Shown: positions 1 through 12,210 of the stretch, one piece after another
Layout of the letters: the number at the start of each line of letters is the position of its first letter
Position numbering within the stretch: the first letter of the stretch is position 1
Assembly: GCA_015680905.1 (NCBI GenBank)
Contig: CM027378.1
Coordinates: 84,349,501-84,413,500, forward strand
Length of the DNA: 64,000 nucleotides
Source: Coptis chinensis
Lineage: Eukaryota > Streptophyta > Magnoliopsida > Ranunculales > Ranunculaceae
Direction of reading: 5' to 3'
Translations under genes and position numbers: made by a program
The notes under the pieces: generated by a model
What the model saw: only the letters and a program-made list of their open reading frames with translations
Databases searched by the model: none
Told to the model about the DNA's origin: nothing

Positions 1-673
1 ACGAATTGGAGGAGAAGACTTCAATGCGAGACTACGGTTTTTGCAATGATTAATTCTTCTATTAATTTTGTTTTTCTGTTCATTGTTATGTATAGCTAAA
101 CTCCAAGTCTAGGGCAGATGAAACCTTAGGCTAATGTTTGTGTTTTTTGGGATTAATTTCGATGATTTCCAGTTAGTTTAAATTGCTATATTCTTCTAGT
201 TTCATGTATTGATAGCTAGCTTATATCTTTCATATAGTATGTCACGCATGCTTTATAGTTCGATATTCGTTGCTATTAGTTAAGCCTGTTTTAACTGTTG
301 ACGTCAAATTTAGATATTATTCGTGCCGTAAAAAGACGAGTAATCTTTTGAGTTTGATCTGTAGTGCCGAAACTTTAGAAGATACATATTTAGTTAAGAT
401 TATCACGATCATATTTTCGAGAAAGCAAGGGTTACCTTTCTCTCGTGCTACTCGTATTAAATCTGAAAAATTAAAATTACTCTTAGAAATATAAACAGAA
501 GTCTACGGTGGATTCAACAGTCCTAGAATTCTTCCCATTTGATAAAACCTAATTATTTAGTTTATAATTTTCATAGTTTAAATAGTTTAGTGAGTAGTTA
601 ATTCAATTTTCCATAAAAAGAATATTGTCTGAATTAGTTAAGTATAATTTTAATACTTGTTTGTCGTAAGTAG

Positions 674-790
674 CAATCCCTGTGGGATCGACCCGTTTGC
701 CGCAACTATTTTCAACGATAGCTGTGCACTTGCGGTTTAACTAGTGTTAGATTAGTCTAATTAAATAGACCGACTAAATTCCTATCACTT
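674..790. repeat. Possible LTR-retrotransposon remnant
   Basis: The stretch CAATCCCTGTGGGATCGACC followed by a 'gtgcacttgcgg' box resembles a conserved patch seen in the LTR or leader of many plant LTR retrotransposons. No paired LTR, primer-binding site or gag/pol similarity is visible in the first 2 kb, so only a scrap can be proposed. The element may extend left of the window. Confidence 0.3.
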
Positions 791-880
791 ATAATGTTAT
801 TAATTTGATGTTTTTTATTATTATTATTTTTGTTTTTTTCTGTTTTGTGAAGTGTTGGTGTTCGTTCGTATACTATAAAG

Positions 881-1190
881 ATGTTCTGGGTAAATAATGA
901 AGCGGATAATTTATGCGCGTATTATAGGGAAAACTTTGCAGGATTAAGTTTCTTGAACTGTATGAAATATTTGGTTGAAATTCTTATGAAGTATATTGAT
1001 TTGGATGAATCTGATGAAGAGGTTGTTCCCTTTATATCACCTACTTGCTGTTTTTTTTTGTTTTTCTCCTAATTTTTGTTTTGGCTGAATTGAATATTTT
1101 ATGTTTGATTTGACAGGTTTGGTAGTTAACCTGCGTTATAGGAAAGTCGAAGGCTGAAGAGCTAGCTGTGGATATTAATGTTTTGTTAGT
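881..1190 (+). other. Unassigned exon-like stretch
   Basis: An open stretch of 63 codons starts at 881 and contains the acidic segment YIDLDESDEE; a GACAG acceptor-like site follows near 1113, and a second short open run (SKAEELAVDINVLL) lies at about 1145-1187. The composition is more protein-like than the surroundings, but I cannot name a family and no complete gene model can be built. It may be a captured or decayed exon pair. Confidence 0.22.
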
Positions 1191-2140
1191 TTTAGAAAAT
1201 TGGTGTTAGTTTTTAGGTGTTAGGATGGCTGTTTTTTTCATTTTGAATTGTAATATGTCTTGATACTTTGCAAGTTTGTATGTTTGAGTCAGATAAATTA
1301 TTTTCTAGCTTATGTATGATAAAGACTGTGTCATTTGGCAGAGTAGATTTCTAAGTAAATTATGCTTTTAAATTCTATTAGACCTGTCAGAGTCTGTATC
1401 CATGGTTACTGGTTATTTCTTTATGTATAGCTATTTTCAGTTTCTTGTTTGCAGTAAGTCCAAATGACATGCTGATAAGCACTATTTGTTTATATTATTC
1501 TGTAATAGCTCCAGTTATTAAGTCTTTCGGCGTTGTTTGAGGACGCTATCACAGACGAAAGTAATAAATCAGTTCTCTGTGGAAAGTATGAATCGCCAAT
1601 CTTTTTTCTCATACCACTTCTTTAGTGGCTCCTGTCCTAGAACTACGCCTAGGCCTTGCAGATGATAAAAGTTCTTCAAGGATAGAAATTGCTAAAATGG
1701 AAGTAGTAAAATTGAGCCTGCATGGAACTTAAGTGTAAAAGTCACTTATTTATCCCGCTGTCGTGAGTTATAAGTTACAATATTTATTTTTTTTACATCA
1801 GAGATTAACTCCATATTTAGCAATAAGATCATGTCTAAAGAAGAAGCTAATACTAAAAATGAAAAATGCCCCCACTTAAAAGCTCTCTACAAAAATGATG
1901 AGTAGATGGCACAGAAAGGCTTAAGCGCAGCACATGGCTATCCTTGCACTTGGAAGTCCACCTTTTACTTCACCAACAGAAAGTCCATAATAGCTAGGAC
2001 CTCTTACAAAATTTACTCCAGGAACTGAAGTAGTGTGGGTTGCGTATCACTCAGAATCTCTTGGAGGTTTGGAGTCAGAGCTCCAATGACTTTGCTGTCA
2101 ATTTGAAGTTTTATCAGTATCTAGTAACAAAAATGGCTTA

Positions 2141-2142
<2 letters not shown>
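1191..2142. other. Intergenic, no gene recognised
   Basis: AT-rich sequence with stops in all frames. No recognisable coding, RNA or transposon terminus was seen. Confidence 0.5.

Positions 2143-2218
<76 letters not shown>
2143..2218. repeat. (AT)38 microsatellite
   Basis: An uninterrupted AT dinucleotide run of 76 bp, followed after GGATT by a further short (AT)n. Such tracts are hypermutable and hard to assemble, so the true length may differ. Confidence 0.97.
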
Positions 2219-2220
<2 letters not shown>

Positions 2221-5200
2221 ATTATATATATATATAAAGAGAGATTTACCTATTGAAGAGAGATTTTATTGAAGCGTGAGCCTTGCAAGTTCCATTTCAA
2301 TTTGCAGGAGGAGAAGTTGAATCCTTTGTCGTCTAAACTTTTCACCTCGAGCCAGATTCCTACGGAAGCTTTGCTAGCGTAAGGGTGAAATTCAAACTAA
2401 ATTAATTTTGAATGCTAGACATGTTATAGACTTGCCCAGACTATGCTAACATGCATCTGTTCTATTTTGTGAGCTAGATAGGGGTTCAGGACAAATAACA
2501 TAAGATTAGGAGCTTAAAATGACTTAAAAGCAGTTCCCAAAGTTATCTCTAAACTCAGTAATAAAGCTAATATGCTATAGTGTTTGTGAAGAAAGTAATA
2601 ATTTCAGCTCTAGTCTGGCCTGACCTCGGGATAACAGGATTGACATCCTAAAATTTTAGTTATATACAGAGACAACTAAAGTCTTGCAAAGGTAATAGAC
2701 ACAATTTCGGCCTGACTTTGTCTAGGCACACCTCATTATAAAACTGGATGAAGATACTGGGTCATGATACCAAGTGATATAGGTTCCAGACTCCAGAAAC
2801 CCTTTTCCTAGTAACTCTACTCTAGAAACCTAATTAAGAATTATTTGTAAAAGTAACATCTAATAGTTAAAATTCAGTAGCAAAGAACAAACTTTTTGAT
2901 AGTTTCTAACTCTTAAAGAGTCCATTCACTTTTCTCAGCCCTTTCGAACAGAAGATGTGCTCGATTATATATGCTATATTTCGTTCTCCAAGGCATGGAA
3001 GTTCCTGCAATAGAACCAACATACAATTAGAACATATGCAATTTTGTAATATGAGTATCCACATCAAGCTTTTGCAAAACAGGTTCTCATAAAAAAAATT
3101 AAAAAATTAAAAGTAAATAGAAAAAAAGGACTCTGGAAAATCAATCGGCAATAATCCTTAAATATGAGGATTTGCCCATGAAAACCTTTCCAACCATTTC
3201 GTACACATTAAGATTCACTTTGGTTGCAAATTATTTGTCAAATGCAGTGAAATGTTGGATAAAGATAATACCAATGGAGAACTGCACAAACATACTGAGT
3301 CAACTACACTGTTCGGGTGTCAGGCCCATAGGCCAATCATGGGATTGACATCCATGGCAGAGAAAGGGACCCAAATTCCTCCATTTCCAGTAGAGAATTG
3401 AGATCATATAAAACAGAATAACAGTCGCTGATAATATCTCCACAGTTCCTGCAACTCTTGTACTTCTCAATAACCATTTTGAATTATGCCCTCTGTGTCT
3501 GATGTTCTTGTCAAGATCTGTCTGCGTGTCAAGTAGCAAACATCCACGATGCTTTTTTTTCTTCAACAATATCAGTCCTCATGCCAAGCCTTTGTAGCTT
3601 CATATTTTACAATTCCTTTCCATCAACTTAATTTCCACATTTAAGTTGTACTATTTGAATCCTTACCCTTCTGCTCCTCAAATGCCCCTCTCTTACTCAG
3701 TTGTTTTTATGGTAGTCACTCAAGTTCAATTGTGCACGGAGCATGTCTTCATGCTCACAATGCTCTTTCAAATGCTGCAGATCTTTAGTGCTCCATCATA
3801 GTCTCAACAGATTCTTTTTCAGTCTGATTTCCTCCACGGTTCCACCTCCTTTTGAACATAATCATGTGTCACCATCTTCTCGTCTTCAATCCCTCCTCTA
3901 GGGTGTGTTTCAATTTTTTTTCTCTAGATTTTCCTTCCCAAAGCTCACTTGTTTTTAAACTTCTGTCATCTCCACTCTTTTCTCGTCCAACACTACCCAC
4001 ATTTTCCAAAATTCTCACTATCCTGCTTCAAATCGTCACACTCTTTCAGGAGCAACTCTTCTCGGCAATTTTATTTAATCCATAGATCCTGCTTCAAGTG
4101 AAATTTCAACGGATATGTGGCTTTCTCTGTTCTTCAGTTACTCTTAAATTTTCTTCATCTTCATGCTTCAAGTGAAATATTCTTCTCTAAGTACATCTCT
4201 AATGTCCATGCCATATAAGCCATTAACCCAATATAAAATAAACAGATTTCTCAAATTTCTCTGACTTTGTTTCTCAAATGATTAGAATAAGTGAAATAAA
4301 TCAAATAAGTGAGACTTTGGTGCATCACAAAACCTGTCATTGATTTGTGCTCGATGTTTGCAACGAATTTGGTTTTATCTTCTTCAGCTAAAATCCCAAT
4401 ATCTATCAAATTGCCACTCATTTTCTCCAATTCCTGACTTAAAAAATCATTTCATAACAATTAATTATCGTAAAGAAACCAGAGCGAATAAAAGAAAAAA
4501 AGAGATGAAAAATTTACCATGTCAATGAAACATCTATGAGTAACATCGAGTTGGCATTTTCCCATGTAGGTTCAAGTTTCTAGCCATTATAGCCTCCCTC
4601 CTCAATCTAATAATTAAGTACCTGAAAAGTGAAAATATAATACCAAAATTAAGATTGACATAATTGTATGTTTAGCAATCGTGGTTTTAAGCATGATTCT
4701 CAAGGCATTTTAGGAGCCCATTTAGACCTTTGAGGAGTTCCATCCACACTAAGTACCAGATAAATTTCCAATGTATCCCTCTAATCCTTCTTTGCTTGGT
4801 AGCTATTCATTCTTATAAGATATGATAAGTGGCCCCCTAATCACTTTCATTATTTCATATGACCATTACCCATTAGCAAACCAAGGACACACATCTTAGA
4901 ACATGTAAAAGAAACTCAAACTTAAAATATAATCTAATTTTAATTCAGATTCACAAAATCACATAAGCAGTACAAAACAATTAAATTGAGATAATAAAAA
5001 CTTAAGAAAAACAAATATATCAGAATCGATAATGTAAATGAGGAATGATTACCATTGCTCAAAGATCACATCCTCTCGTAGAAGATGTCTCTAAAGTCAG
5101 CGAGTAAATTGAGTTTTAATTAGGTCGAAAGATGAGAAACCCCATTTTTAATGTTTATATAGTTGTTTTTTAGAACCACTATAAATGTATAGTAACTCCT

Positions 5201-5514
5201 CCTATGGGTGCTCTTGTTGGACCTTAGCTAATCTTGTTCCTCCTCATATTTATCTATCAATCAATGACCCTAAACTTTTAAGATCTTAAATACATATTAT
5301 AGGCTCAAGGGTGGTGTTTTATCACAAAAGACAAAAATGGAATGCAATTAATACACAATCTATGCTATTTCAAAGAGAATCAGAAAGCAAACACCAACCT
5401 CTCAACTCTATGCTTCTGCTCTGCTTACTTTCAATTTGAAATGGGTTATTATCTGCTTACTTTCAATTTTGTTATGTTATATTGGCTTTTGGGTTTTTTT
5501 CTTTTCTTACACTT
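2219..5514. other. Intergenic with exon-like scraps on the minus strand
   Basis: No nameable gene. On the minus strand 3340-3480 reads as an open run containing EKYKSCRNCGDIISDCYSVL and ending in a stop, and 2930-3005 reads ELPCLGERNIAYIIEHIF directly after a CAG acceptor-like site. These could be exons of a decayed gene, but I do not recognise the family. The rest is AT-rich. Confidence 0.3.
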
Positions 5515-5592
5515 GTAACTTGTGTATGTAAAACTACAAACAAAACAAACTGGTTGTGTAACTTGTGTATGTAAAACTACAAACAAAACAAA
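5515..5592. repeat. 43-bp period tandem duplication
   Basis: The 35-bp block beginning GTAACTTGTGTATG occurs at 5515-5549 and again, identically, at 5558-5592. A shorter duplicated phrase (tctgcttactttcaattt) lies just upstream at about 5412-5470. Confidence 0.9.
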
Positions 5593-5733
5593 GGAGCAAT
5601 CAAAAGAGATGGAATTTAATTAATAAACATTATTAGGACGTTAATAACAAAATTCAATGCGTAAACTAAGAACATAAATATTAAGAATGACATTGTTTTC
5701 CTAACACTTGCTCTTCCAATCGGTTGTGAATAT

Positions 5734-6240
5734 TTACTCGGAAATTCTGAGGTCGTCAATTTCCATATTTGGTGCGCCTATAAGCAAGTATTCGTTTATT
5801 CCCTTTAAATAAGCATTATCTTTTTTCAATGCTTTAATCTGCATATGAAGTTCTTCTACTTGAATATTTGCTTTGTAGAGCTCTTCACGTCTAGTCATGA
5901 GTTCGTTGTAGTTCACATCTAGTATTTCAAACTTGTATATCTGTTGTAGATAGCGTATGGCATTTCCTGCAGCAACATTTTCTGAGTCGACTTTCTTGGT
6001 TTGATATGTTCCAAATGATGTTTGTATGATAGGATAATTTAGATCTTTATGGTATTCTCTTAGTATAGGCACATTGATTGCGACATCCGCTGCGTACTGA
6101 TAGTTCTCAAATATTGAACTGTAAACTGGTTCTTCATAAATCTTTTCTTTTTTGAGAATTTCTCTAATTGCATTCTTCAGTGAAACATTGTGTTTTGTTT
6201 CGTACTCCACGATCTTCTTGTTGTATGTTTGATTCTCCAT
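5734..6240 (-). CDS. Hypothetical 168-aa protein with a C-terminal coiled coil
   Basis: The ATG at 6240 opens an uninterrupted 168-codon frame, long for this AT-rich neighbourhood. The N-terminal 45 residues are lysine- and glutamate-rich. A middle part with several tyrosines follows (about 45-105). Residues of about 110-150 (RREELYKANIQVEELHMQIK) have heptad-like spacing that predicts a coiled coil. No signal peptide or membrane segment is visible. On the minus strand a CTGCAG acceptor-like site ends three bases before the ATG, and a CAG/GTACAC donor-like site lies at 6363; joining these does not preserve the frame of the small ORF starting at 6441, so any intron would be in the 5' UTR. I do not recognise the family. 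It may be a real lineage-specific gene or part of an uncharacterised repeat. Confidence 0.45.
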   Translation of the reverse strand: MENQTYNKKIVEYETKHNVSLKNAIREILKKEKIYEEPVYSSIFENYQYAADVAINVPILREYHKDLNYPIIQTSFGTYQTKKVDSENVAAGNAIRYLQQIYKFEILDVNYNELMTRREELYKANIQVEELHMQIKALKKDNAYLKGINEYLLIGAPNMEIDDLRISE

Positions 6241-6979
6241 GACCTGCAGTTTTTAATTATAGTAGTTTAATAAAAAAAAAACATATATTAAATGAGTGTA
6301 ACAAAAGAAAATGAAAGTAAGTTTACCAAAGAATTTAATCTTTGAAGGGAGAAATAGTGTACCTGGCAATTGGTGTGGAATAAATAGGGTTGAGAACGTA
6401 TGTGGTTGGTATATATATATTTCATAGGGTGAAGAGTCCATTTTGTTTTGTAATTTGACTGTAATTAGAAGTCTTTTTAATTACATATATCCATATTTTT
6501 ATGGGCTTTTGGAAAGTATGGTTATATTTGATACGTGCAAATCATTTTCGAGAGAATAGGTGTAAATTGGAGGATCTTCTATATTGAGTTTGAGAATAAA
6601 GTCTTCAAGAATATCCTTGAATGAGATTGATATTTTCTTCTCATAGACCATTTTTGAGAATAAAAATTGTCTTTGAAGCTAATTGTTTTTCAATGAAAAG
6701 TATTAGTATAGGGTTAAGACTTTTTTTTCCAGTTATTTGAGTGTAATTAGAAGTCTTCGTATTTTACATTACTTTTTCCAGGCTTATTATTTTGGGTCCA
6801 TATACTATTTTAAGCCCCTATGTGTTGTTTAAACCCATACATTGATATTGAATCTATTTCAAAAAAGTATTTTGCTTTGCATAATGATTAATTGAATTCA
6901 AATATACGAAGTATAATTATTGGTCCTTTTGTGTTGACATTCTATCATTCTAGGATCCATTGCTAGGTTCCAATTGTTT

Positions 6980-7616
6980 TCAACAATATTTAAAAGTCAT
7001 AGCTTCTGACGGATTAATAGGCCCAAGCAAATCAAGACAGTAATGTACAATTCTATTGACCCATGTGCATCTTCTTTCTCCCTCATGCATGTTTTTGCAG
7101 CAGAGCACCTGATCTTGATTAAAGAACGTAACCTTTCCACATTTCCAACAATAAACTTCAGGAAGCTTGTCGACTAATTGATTATATTCTTTGCTTGCTC
7201 TTGCCATTTCAAACTCAGCTCGAAAGTTCAACTCAATCACTGCCCTCACCTCTCCTTTCTTCGTGTTTTTGTCCACCACAACTATATAGGTGTGTTCCCC
7301 TACAGATACCATACCATATACTCTTAGCAAATGACTCCAACAACTCTCATTTTAATTACCACACAAATCCAAATATATATGCTATTTTACCTGATGGAAT
7401 ATCTGGCAAGCTTCTCCATTTGGACTTGCAAATGACACTATTGTAACCGGCTTTACAAAGACCGTCAGAAATGTCACTATTCAAACATTTGCGGCATCAC
7501 TGTGCCATCGTTCTCTAGCAAATGCAGATTGTTCCAGCTAATTTTGTTGTCTTGAGTGCTTCTTTGGTGGCTTTCCTGATCCTAGACTCCAAAGAATTAG
7601 TCCTACTTAAGGTCTC
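6980..7616 (-). pseudogene. DUF506 (PDDEXK-like) gene fragment, 3' part (copy 1)
   Basis: Two exons are legible. Exon 7616-7391 follows a TTACAG acceptor and contains KSKWRS; exon 7299-6980 follows a CTGTAG acceptor and reads EHTYIVVVDKNTKKGEVRAV then a diagnostic ELNFRAEFEMARASKEYNQL. The 91-bp intron (7390-7300) has intact GT and AG ends and restores frame as PSGEHTY. These are the signature blocks of the plant DUF506 family, whose function is not established. The first exon has two in-frame stops (after CIC and after TMAQ), and the second loses the conserved C-terminal block to indels after PEVYCWK. It is therefore a pseudogene; its 5' exons appear to lie 3.8 kb away at 11.2-11.8 kb. Confidence 0.8.
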
Positions 7617-7763
7617 CTGTAAGAATTATCACCAAGTAGAATAGGAGTCAGTCATGTCGCCTTATTAAATTTCTGGTCCTAGACCATGGGCAATGTGCCC
7701 ATTATATATATAGTAATGAAGCGTGAACGAATGTTCTTTATAGAAGACATGAAACTTACATGG
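7386..7763. repeat. 378-bp direct repeat, copy 1
   Basis: Matches 11221-11598 at a constant offset of 3835 bp with no indel and only scattered substitutions. It runs on the minus strand from a DUF506 exon-intron junction (CCAT/GTAAGT in copy 2) through the next exon to its donor site. Confidence 0.92.
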
Positions 7764-7943
7764 TATGGTGTCAATTTTAATTTCTTGGAACACCTACCAC
7801 ATATCATATACAAACTACCATTTTAGGACATGGCAAGCGTTCTCAAGAGCAAAGCAATGATACCATCCAAGGTACATTGTTTCCAAGAACAATGACCCCG
7901 TCCAATGGTAAGCTTCCAAAGAAAATACTTTATACCTTCAATG

Positions 7944-9030
7944 TTAATGGACATTGCAAATTTGCAACATAGGATTAGAATAATCAACATATTTGTCCCA
8001 CAGTGGCTTATACCTTTCCATCCCAATCTTCAACCACAGCTTTGAGTTCCCATTGAAATGCAAAACAGCTCCCTTTTCTATCATTTGGGGGTCGACATTA
8101 GTGTATCCCAGCCCCAAAACGTGCCACTTAGGATCCAATGGTTCAATCAGCCCAGAAAGTCAAGAGTCCCGGTGGCAGTGTACCAAGCTTCCACAAAGTC
8201 CTATCAACATTCCTTTCTTGCCAATAGTGATAGATGCCAGTAACATTCCTTTCCTCCATTGAACCAAATCAAATATATTCATTCCAAAAGCCCAACCACA
8301 TGCATCAGGATCAAAATGCGAGCGTATGAGGGGGTGTGAGTAGCTCAAGTATTTGTGGTATCTATGAAATGTCTCCATACATGTCTCAACAGCTCCATTT
8401 TCATTGCCATTCAGATCAATTGAAAATAGAGGCGCGAGATCCTTCTGATCCACAACATCATCATCAAGAAATGCCACCTTCTTCAGGGCGGGGAAAACTT
8501 CTGGAATATAAAACCTCAAGCGGTTAAGCATAGACAGGTACTTTGGGTTGCGGAACTTAATTGGAGTTCGACCTCCATCACTACTTCCAGAGAAGTAGTT
8601 TTCTTAGTGTCAGAATCTTGGAGTTGCTTCAGGACATGAACATATGAAGCATTTAGCCAACTAAAATTTTCAAACATCTAAACCTCAACCGACACTCCTC
8701 GGAAACTGTTCATGGCGAACCAGGCCCTCATTGGAGCATAGTTGACTTCATCAGTCACCAGGTGGAACACAATCCTATCCGGATGATTGGAATTTAACGC
8801 AATTGAGTTGACAACTACTAAGTAGCAAGAATGTTGTCAGAGAAAACACAGAAATGGTAGCGAGTGTTATCTCTCGGTTTTCTACAACACGATTGTCTTC
8901 GGTGAGTTTCCTCTGAATATTTGAGTTGTTAAACCATTCCACCGTCAGCCTGACACCAAGGCAGTATAGGCTTTTCGGGACTTCTTCAGCTGCTATTGCC
9001 ACATGTCAGGATCTTAAAATTCGATCCTAT
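7944..9030 (-). pseudogene. GAUT7: GAUT7-like galacturonosyltransferase pseudogene (last exon)
   Basis: The region encodes, in shifting frames, the C-terminal half of a GT8 glycosyltransferase of the plant pectin-synthesis GAUT group. In order on the minus strand: PKSLYCLGVRLTVEWF, then after a frame change HPDRIVFHLVTDEVNYAPMR, then LRFYIPEVFPALKKVAFLDD with the DDD metal-binding motif, GAVETCMETFHRYHKYL, FDPDACGWAFGMNIFDL, and finally KWHVLGLGYTNVD to CNVH at the stop. The wording (EVPKSLYCLGVRLTVEWF, RSHFDPDACGWAFG) is closest to what I know of GAUT7, the Golgi anchor partner of GAUT1. A stop lies in the RGVSVEV segment, and at least two frameshifts are present (near 8850 and 8230). The N-terminal exons were not found, so the copy cannot be functional. 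Confidence 0.85.
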
Positions 9031-11220
9031 GGCTACTGATTGCTCTAAAATCAACTCTTCATCTTCTTCCTCGAGCAAACTACCCCTATTAGAGTCAAAA
9101 GGTTTGCAAAAATCTTAATACTGTGACTAAAAGGAAATTAATTAACATGCGGGTTTTAGAACATGAGTACCAAAGGTTCATTAAGCTATGGCATTATGAT
9201 TGATCTATTAGTTTTTGTCTTCAATGCATTACGTGTTCCTTAGCAAACAAAAGAGTATTCAGTAAAGCATGTATCATCATAACAACAGTTCTCAATTACA
9301 TGACCTCTAAATTGTTGAAACTTTAATTTCTGAAAATGGGGTTGCTTATTTGTTAAAGAAAACATCCATTTCTTTAGATGAACTTTGGTAACTCGCAGAT
9401 TCCGTGGGAGATTAGACCAAGATGAGAAAGATGCAAGAGGCAATTTACTTGACAATAGCTTGGAGGGAAGCCAACTTTGCTGCTGACCAAGCAGCAAAGC
9501 ATACAATAATTTTAGATACTCAGGCACCAATTTTGTACATAGGGAGACCTTAATGGCTTTCAAGTTGGGAATCTCCTCACGTCACTTATTTTAGATTTTC
9601 ATGAGATTGACTGTGAATTTTATGATTAAGACAGTCTCTTGTAATTCTACAGTCTTCTTAATACAAATTACTACATTGGAAAAAGAAAAAAAAAATCAAA
9701 TAAATAATAAAATAAAAAATAAAAAATGCCAAGTTGATTTCGAGCCACAGTACACCAATAAGTTGGTCTTTTGGACAATTCAACCAGAAAAGGCAAAGCC
9801 AAATAACCTAAAATTACTAAACCACAGATAAAATTTGATTTTAGATAAGCTTAATCTATGATTATGGACAATGCATAAAATCATGATTTGTTAATAATCT
9901 GTAATGTCATTTACCTTTCCAGAAGCACTTCGTAAATATATTCATATCCAATGAAGAAGGAAGCATACCTGATTCTGCTAAAGCAACCTCCAATGCCACG
10001 GCAACAATTATACAAAGCCCCAAGCTATTAGCAATATCTAACACTTTCTTCCGTGCTCCAATTGGATCAACTTCAATTCATAGAATATGATGGACAAAGC
10101 ATAACAAAAGAGGAACATAAGTCTCAAGTGAGGCATTACTTTCATAAGAAAAATTAAAAAACATATCTCAAGAAAAGATAGAAGCCATTTGGGGAATTCA
10201 TCAAAGTTAGTTACCTTCCCACATTTTCAACAAACAGACAACAGCTCCAATATCGAAGAGCTAATCCAAAGACAGGAAGCAAGTGCCATAAGCACCTCAA
10301 ATATGAATATTCAACTAAATAAATCCACCAAGACCCCTCACAAATTTATGCACAACCAAGTTACGGGGAACAAATAACTTAAATAGAAATGAGTTTACAA
10401 ATACATGGATGCTTAATCAACCCCTAGCCTCATCTGAAATCACTACTTCACATTGATGTCTTCGACTCAAAGCAAAAGAGATAATAGAAGACAGGCTTCA
10501 AACTTAGGTTAAGAGCTGGTATGTAAAAGTTTTTTTATCCCGTCATCATAATCTCTCAAGTTCTATAGAGTGGATGAAAGTGGTAGACGTCATAATGATA
10601 CTAAATCAAAAAGTGCTGGTTTATTAATCATTAAATAAAAATCCAAATTGAGACTGGTGATTTTAAACCAAAAGGTGCTGAAAATCCAATTGAAGAACAC
10701 TTAAAGTGTAATTGGAGGACAAAATATCAACAATAGAGTAAAAGTTAAAATATTCGACAGATTAGAGTGGATTCTAGCATTTGTATTCAAAGAAGAAGAA
10801 ATAGGTTTCAAAACTCTCGAAATAAATAAATTGCTTAAAAAAAACTTACAAATCGATGGAAGGCAAACTGCGTAAATAAATTTCTCAATTGCAGTTGTTG
10901 CTGATAGTAATTTTAACTAAATCATAAAAAAAAAAATTATAACTTAAGCAAATACACCAATATGACCAAAGGGGTATTATCATTATGCAAACAAAAAAAA
11001 ATGATTTGAAAGACATACCTGGTTGAAAGGGGAAGAAGAAGAAGAAGAGTTTTGTGCAAATCAAAAACTCATAAAAGACATACTGTTGAAAAAATAAAGC
11101 ATTGCAGTTTGGTAGTGAGAGAGAGTTTGGGACTTTAGGGAGGATAGGCTTTCTTTTCTTTCTTGAGTTTTTTGTTTGTTCATTTTTTATGCGTACAAAA
11201 GGGCGTGAGTTTGTTTTTTG
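9031..11220. other. No gene recognised between the GAUT7 and DUF506 fragments
   Basis: An exon-like run on the minus strand at about 9975-10080 reads GARKKVLDIANSLGL and VAVALEVALAESG before a GTATGC donor-like site. A 107-codon open frame lies at 9240-9563 (-). I cannot assign either. The rest is AT-rich with stops throughout. Confidence 0.35.
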
Positions 11221-11598
11221 TTTACCTTATTGAATATCTGGTGAGCTTCTCCATTTGGACTTACAAATGGCACTATTGTAACCGGCTTTACAAAGACCGT
11301 CAGAAATGTCGCTCATCAAACATTTGTGGCATCCCTGTGCCATCGGTCTCTGGCAAATGCAGATTGTTCCAGCTAATTTTGTTGTCTTGAGTGCTTCTTT
11401 GGTGGCTTTCCTGATCCTAGACTCCAGAGAATTAGTCTTACTTAAGGTCTCCTATAAGAATTATCATCAAGTAGAAGAGGAGTCAGTCATGTCGCCTTAT
11501 TAAATTCTTGGTCCTAGACCATGGGTGATGTGCCCATTATATATATAGTAATGAACCGTGAACGAATGTTCTGTATAGAAGACATGAAACTTACATGG
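11221..11598. repeat. 378-bp direct repeat, copy 2
   Basis: Partner of 7386-7763, equal in length and collinear. This copy keeps Q and G codons (CICQRPMAQG) where copy 1 has stops, but ends the exon with CAATAAG, creating a stop where copy 1 has CCATCAG. Confidence 0.92.
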
Positions 11599-11815
11599 AG
11601 AACTTCTTGTTGTCTCCCAGAAAACTTTTCTTTCTTCCACACTACTCGAATCTAGACTCTTTTCATCGTCGACTTGGTCATAGTCATAATCCTCTATGCT
11701 ATTTGTGCTACAACTTTCCATTTACACCTCTCCATCCTCATAAAATTCAAACATCATATCCATAAGTCTTGCAGCATCACCTGTAAATTCAACGCCTTCA
11801 AAGGAACATATCCCA
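11226..11815 (-). pseudogene. DUF506 gene fragment, 5' part (copy 2)
   Basis: On the minus strand the first exon reads GVEFTGDAARLMDMMFEFYE, a stop after DGEV, then SLDSSSVEERKVFWET, which are the N-terminal blocks of DUF506 proteins. A single extra base disrupts the frame just before the CCAT/GTAAGT donor at about 11597. The next exon (11451-11226, after TTATAG) reads RKATKEALKTTKLAGTICIC and KSKWRSSPDI and matches the exon of copy 1. The third exon is absent here and is found only beside copy 1. The gene has been split and partly duplicated, with a GAUT7 fragment in between. Confidence 0.75.
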
Positions 11816-12097
11816 ACACTTCATTAATCCACACTTCCTACAATATCCTAACAACTCAAAACCAAAGTGGAATTAAATTACAATCAAGTCAGAACACTAA
11901 ATTAGTAGCTCTTGATCAGAATCAAGGCTTACAGAGATGATATCACACTTAGGGAAGTGAAGATATTTCATTGTAAGCGGGTACTGGAGGTTCCCATTGC
12001 GTCTTGTTCCATTAATCCTGGAACTTCTCCATGTATGTATCACTGTGTCCTGATTCAAACCCACATCATATGGCTTGATTTGACCTATCATACATAC

Positions 12098-12210
12098 TTT
12101 TGTCCACTCAACACAAAGGCGCCGGCCCTGTTTTCCAAATTCCGCCCTGTCAAGTCCTCGAATTGCATCCTCGGCATCTCGCTCATCATCCATATAGACA
12201 GAAGCAAATC
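12098..12210 (-). pseudogene. Single exon of an RS31/RS40-type SR splicing factor
   Basis: A 113-bp exon bounded by a TTATAG acceptor (12211-12212) and a GTATGT donor (12097-12092) encodes the second half of an [23 protein letters not shown] then [10 protein letters not shown]. It matches the plant-specific RS-type SR proteins, which bind exonic pre-mRNA in the nucleus; FAxVYM is the RNP1 core, with S in place of the usual F. Neither the first exon (RNP2 half) nor the second RRM or RS tail is recognisable nearby. The exon is itself open, but the gene is incomplete. Confidence 0.75.

Noticed and set aside
6253..6441. Upstream minus-strand ORF as first coding exon of the 168-aa protein
   Set aside because: The only plausible splice join (6363 to 6243) puts the two frames out of phase.
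7195..7446. 83-codon plus-strand frame
   Set aside because: Antisense to the DUF506 exon and intron, whose minus-strand reading is recognisable.
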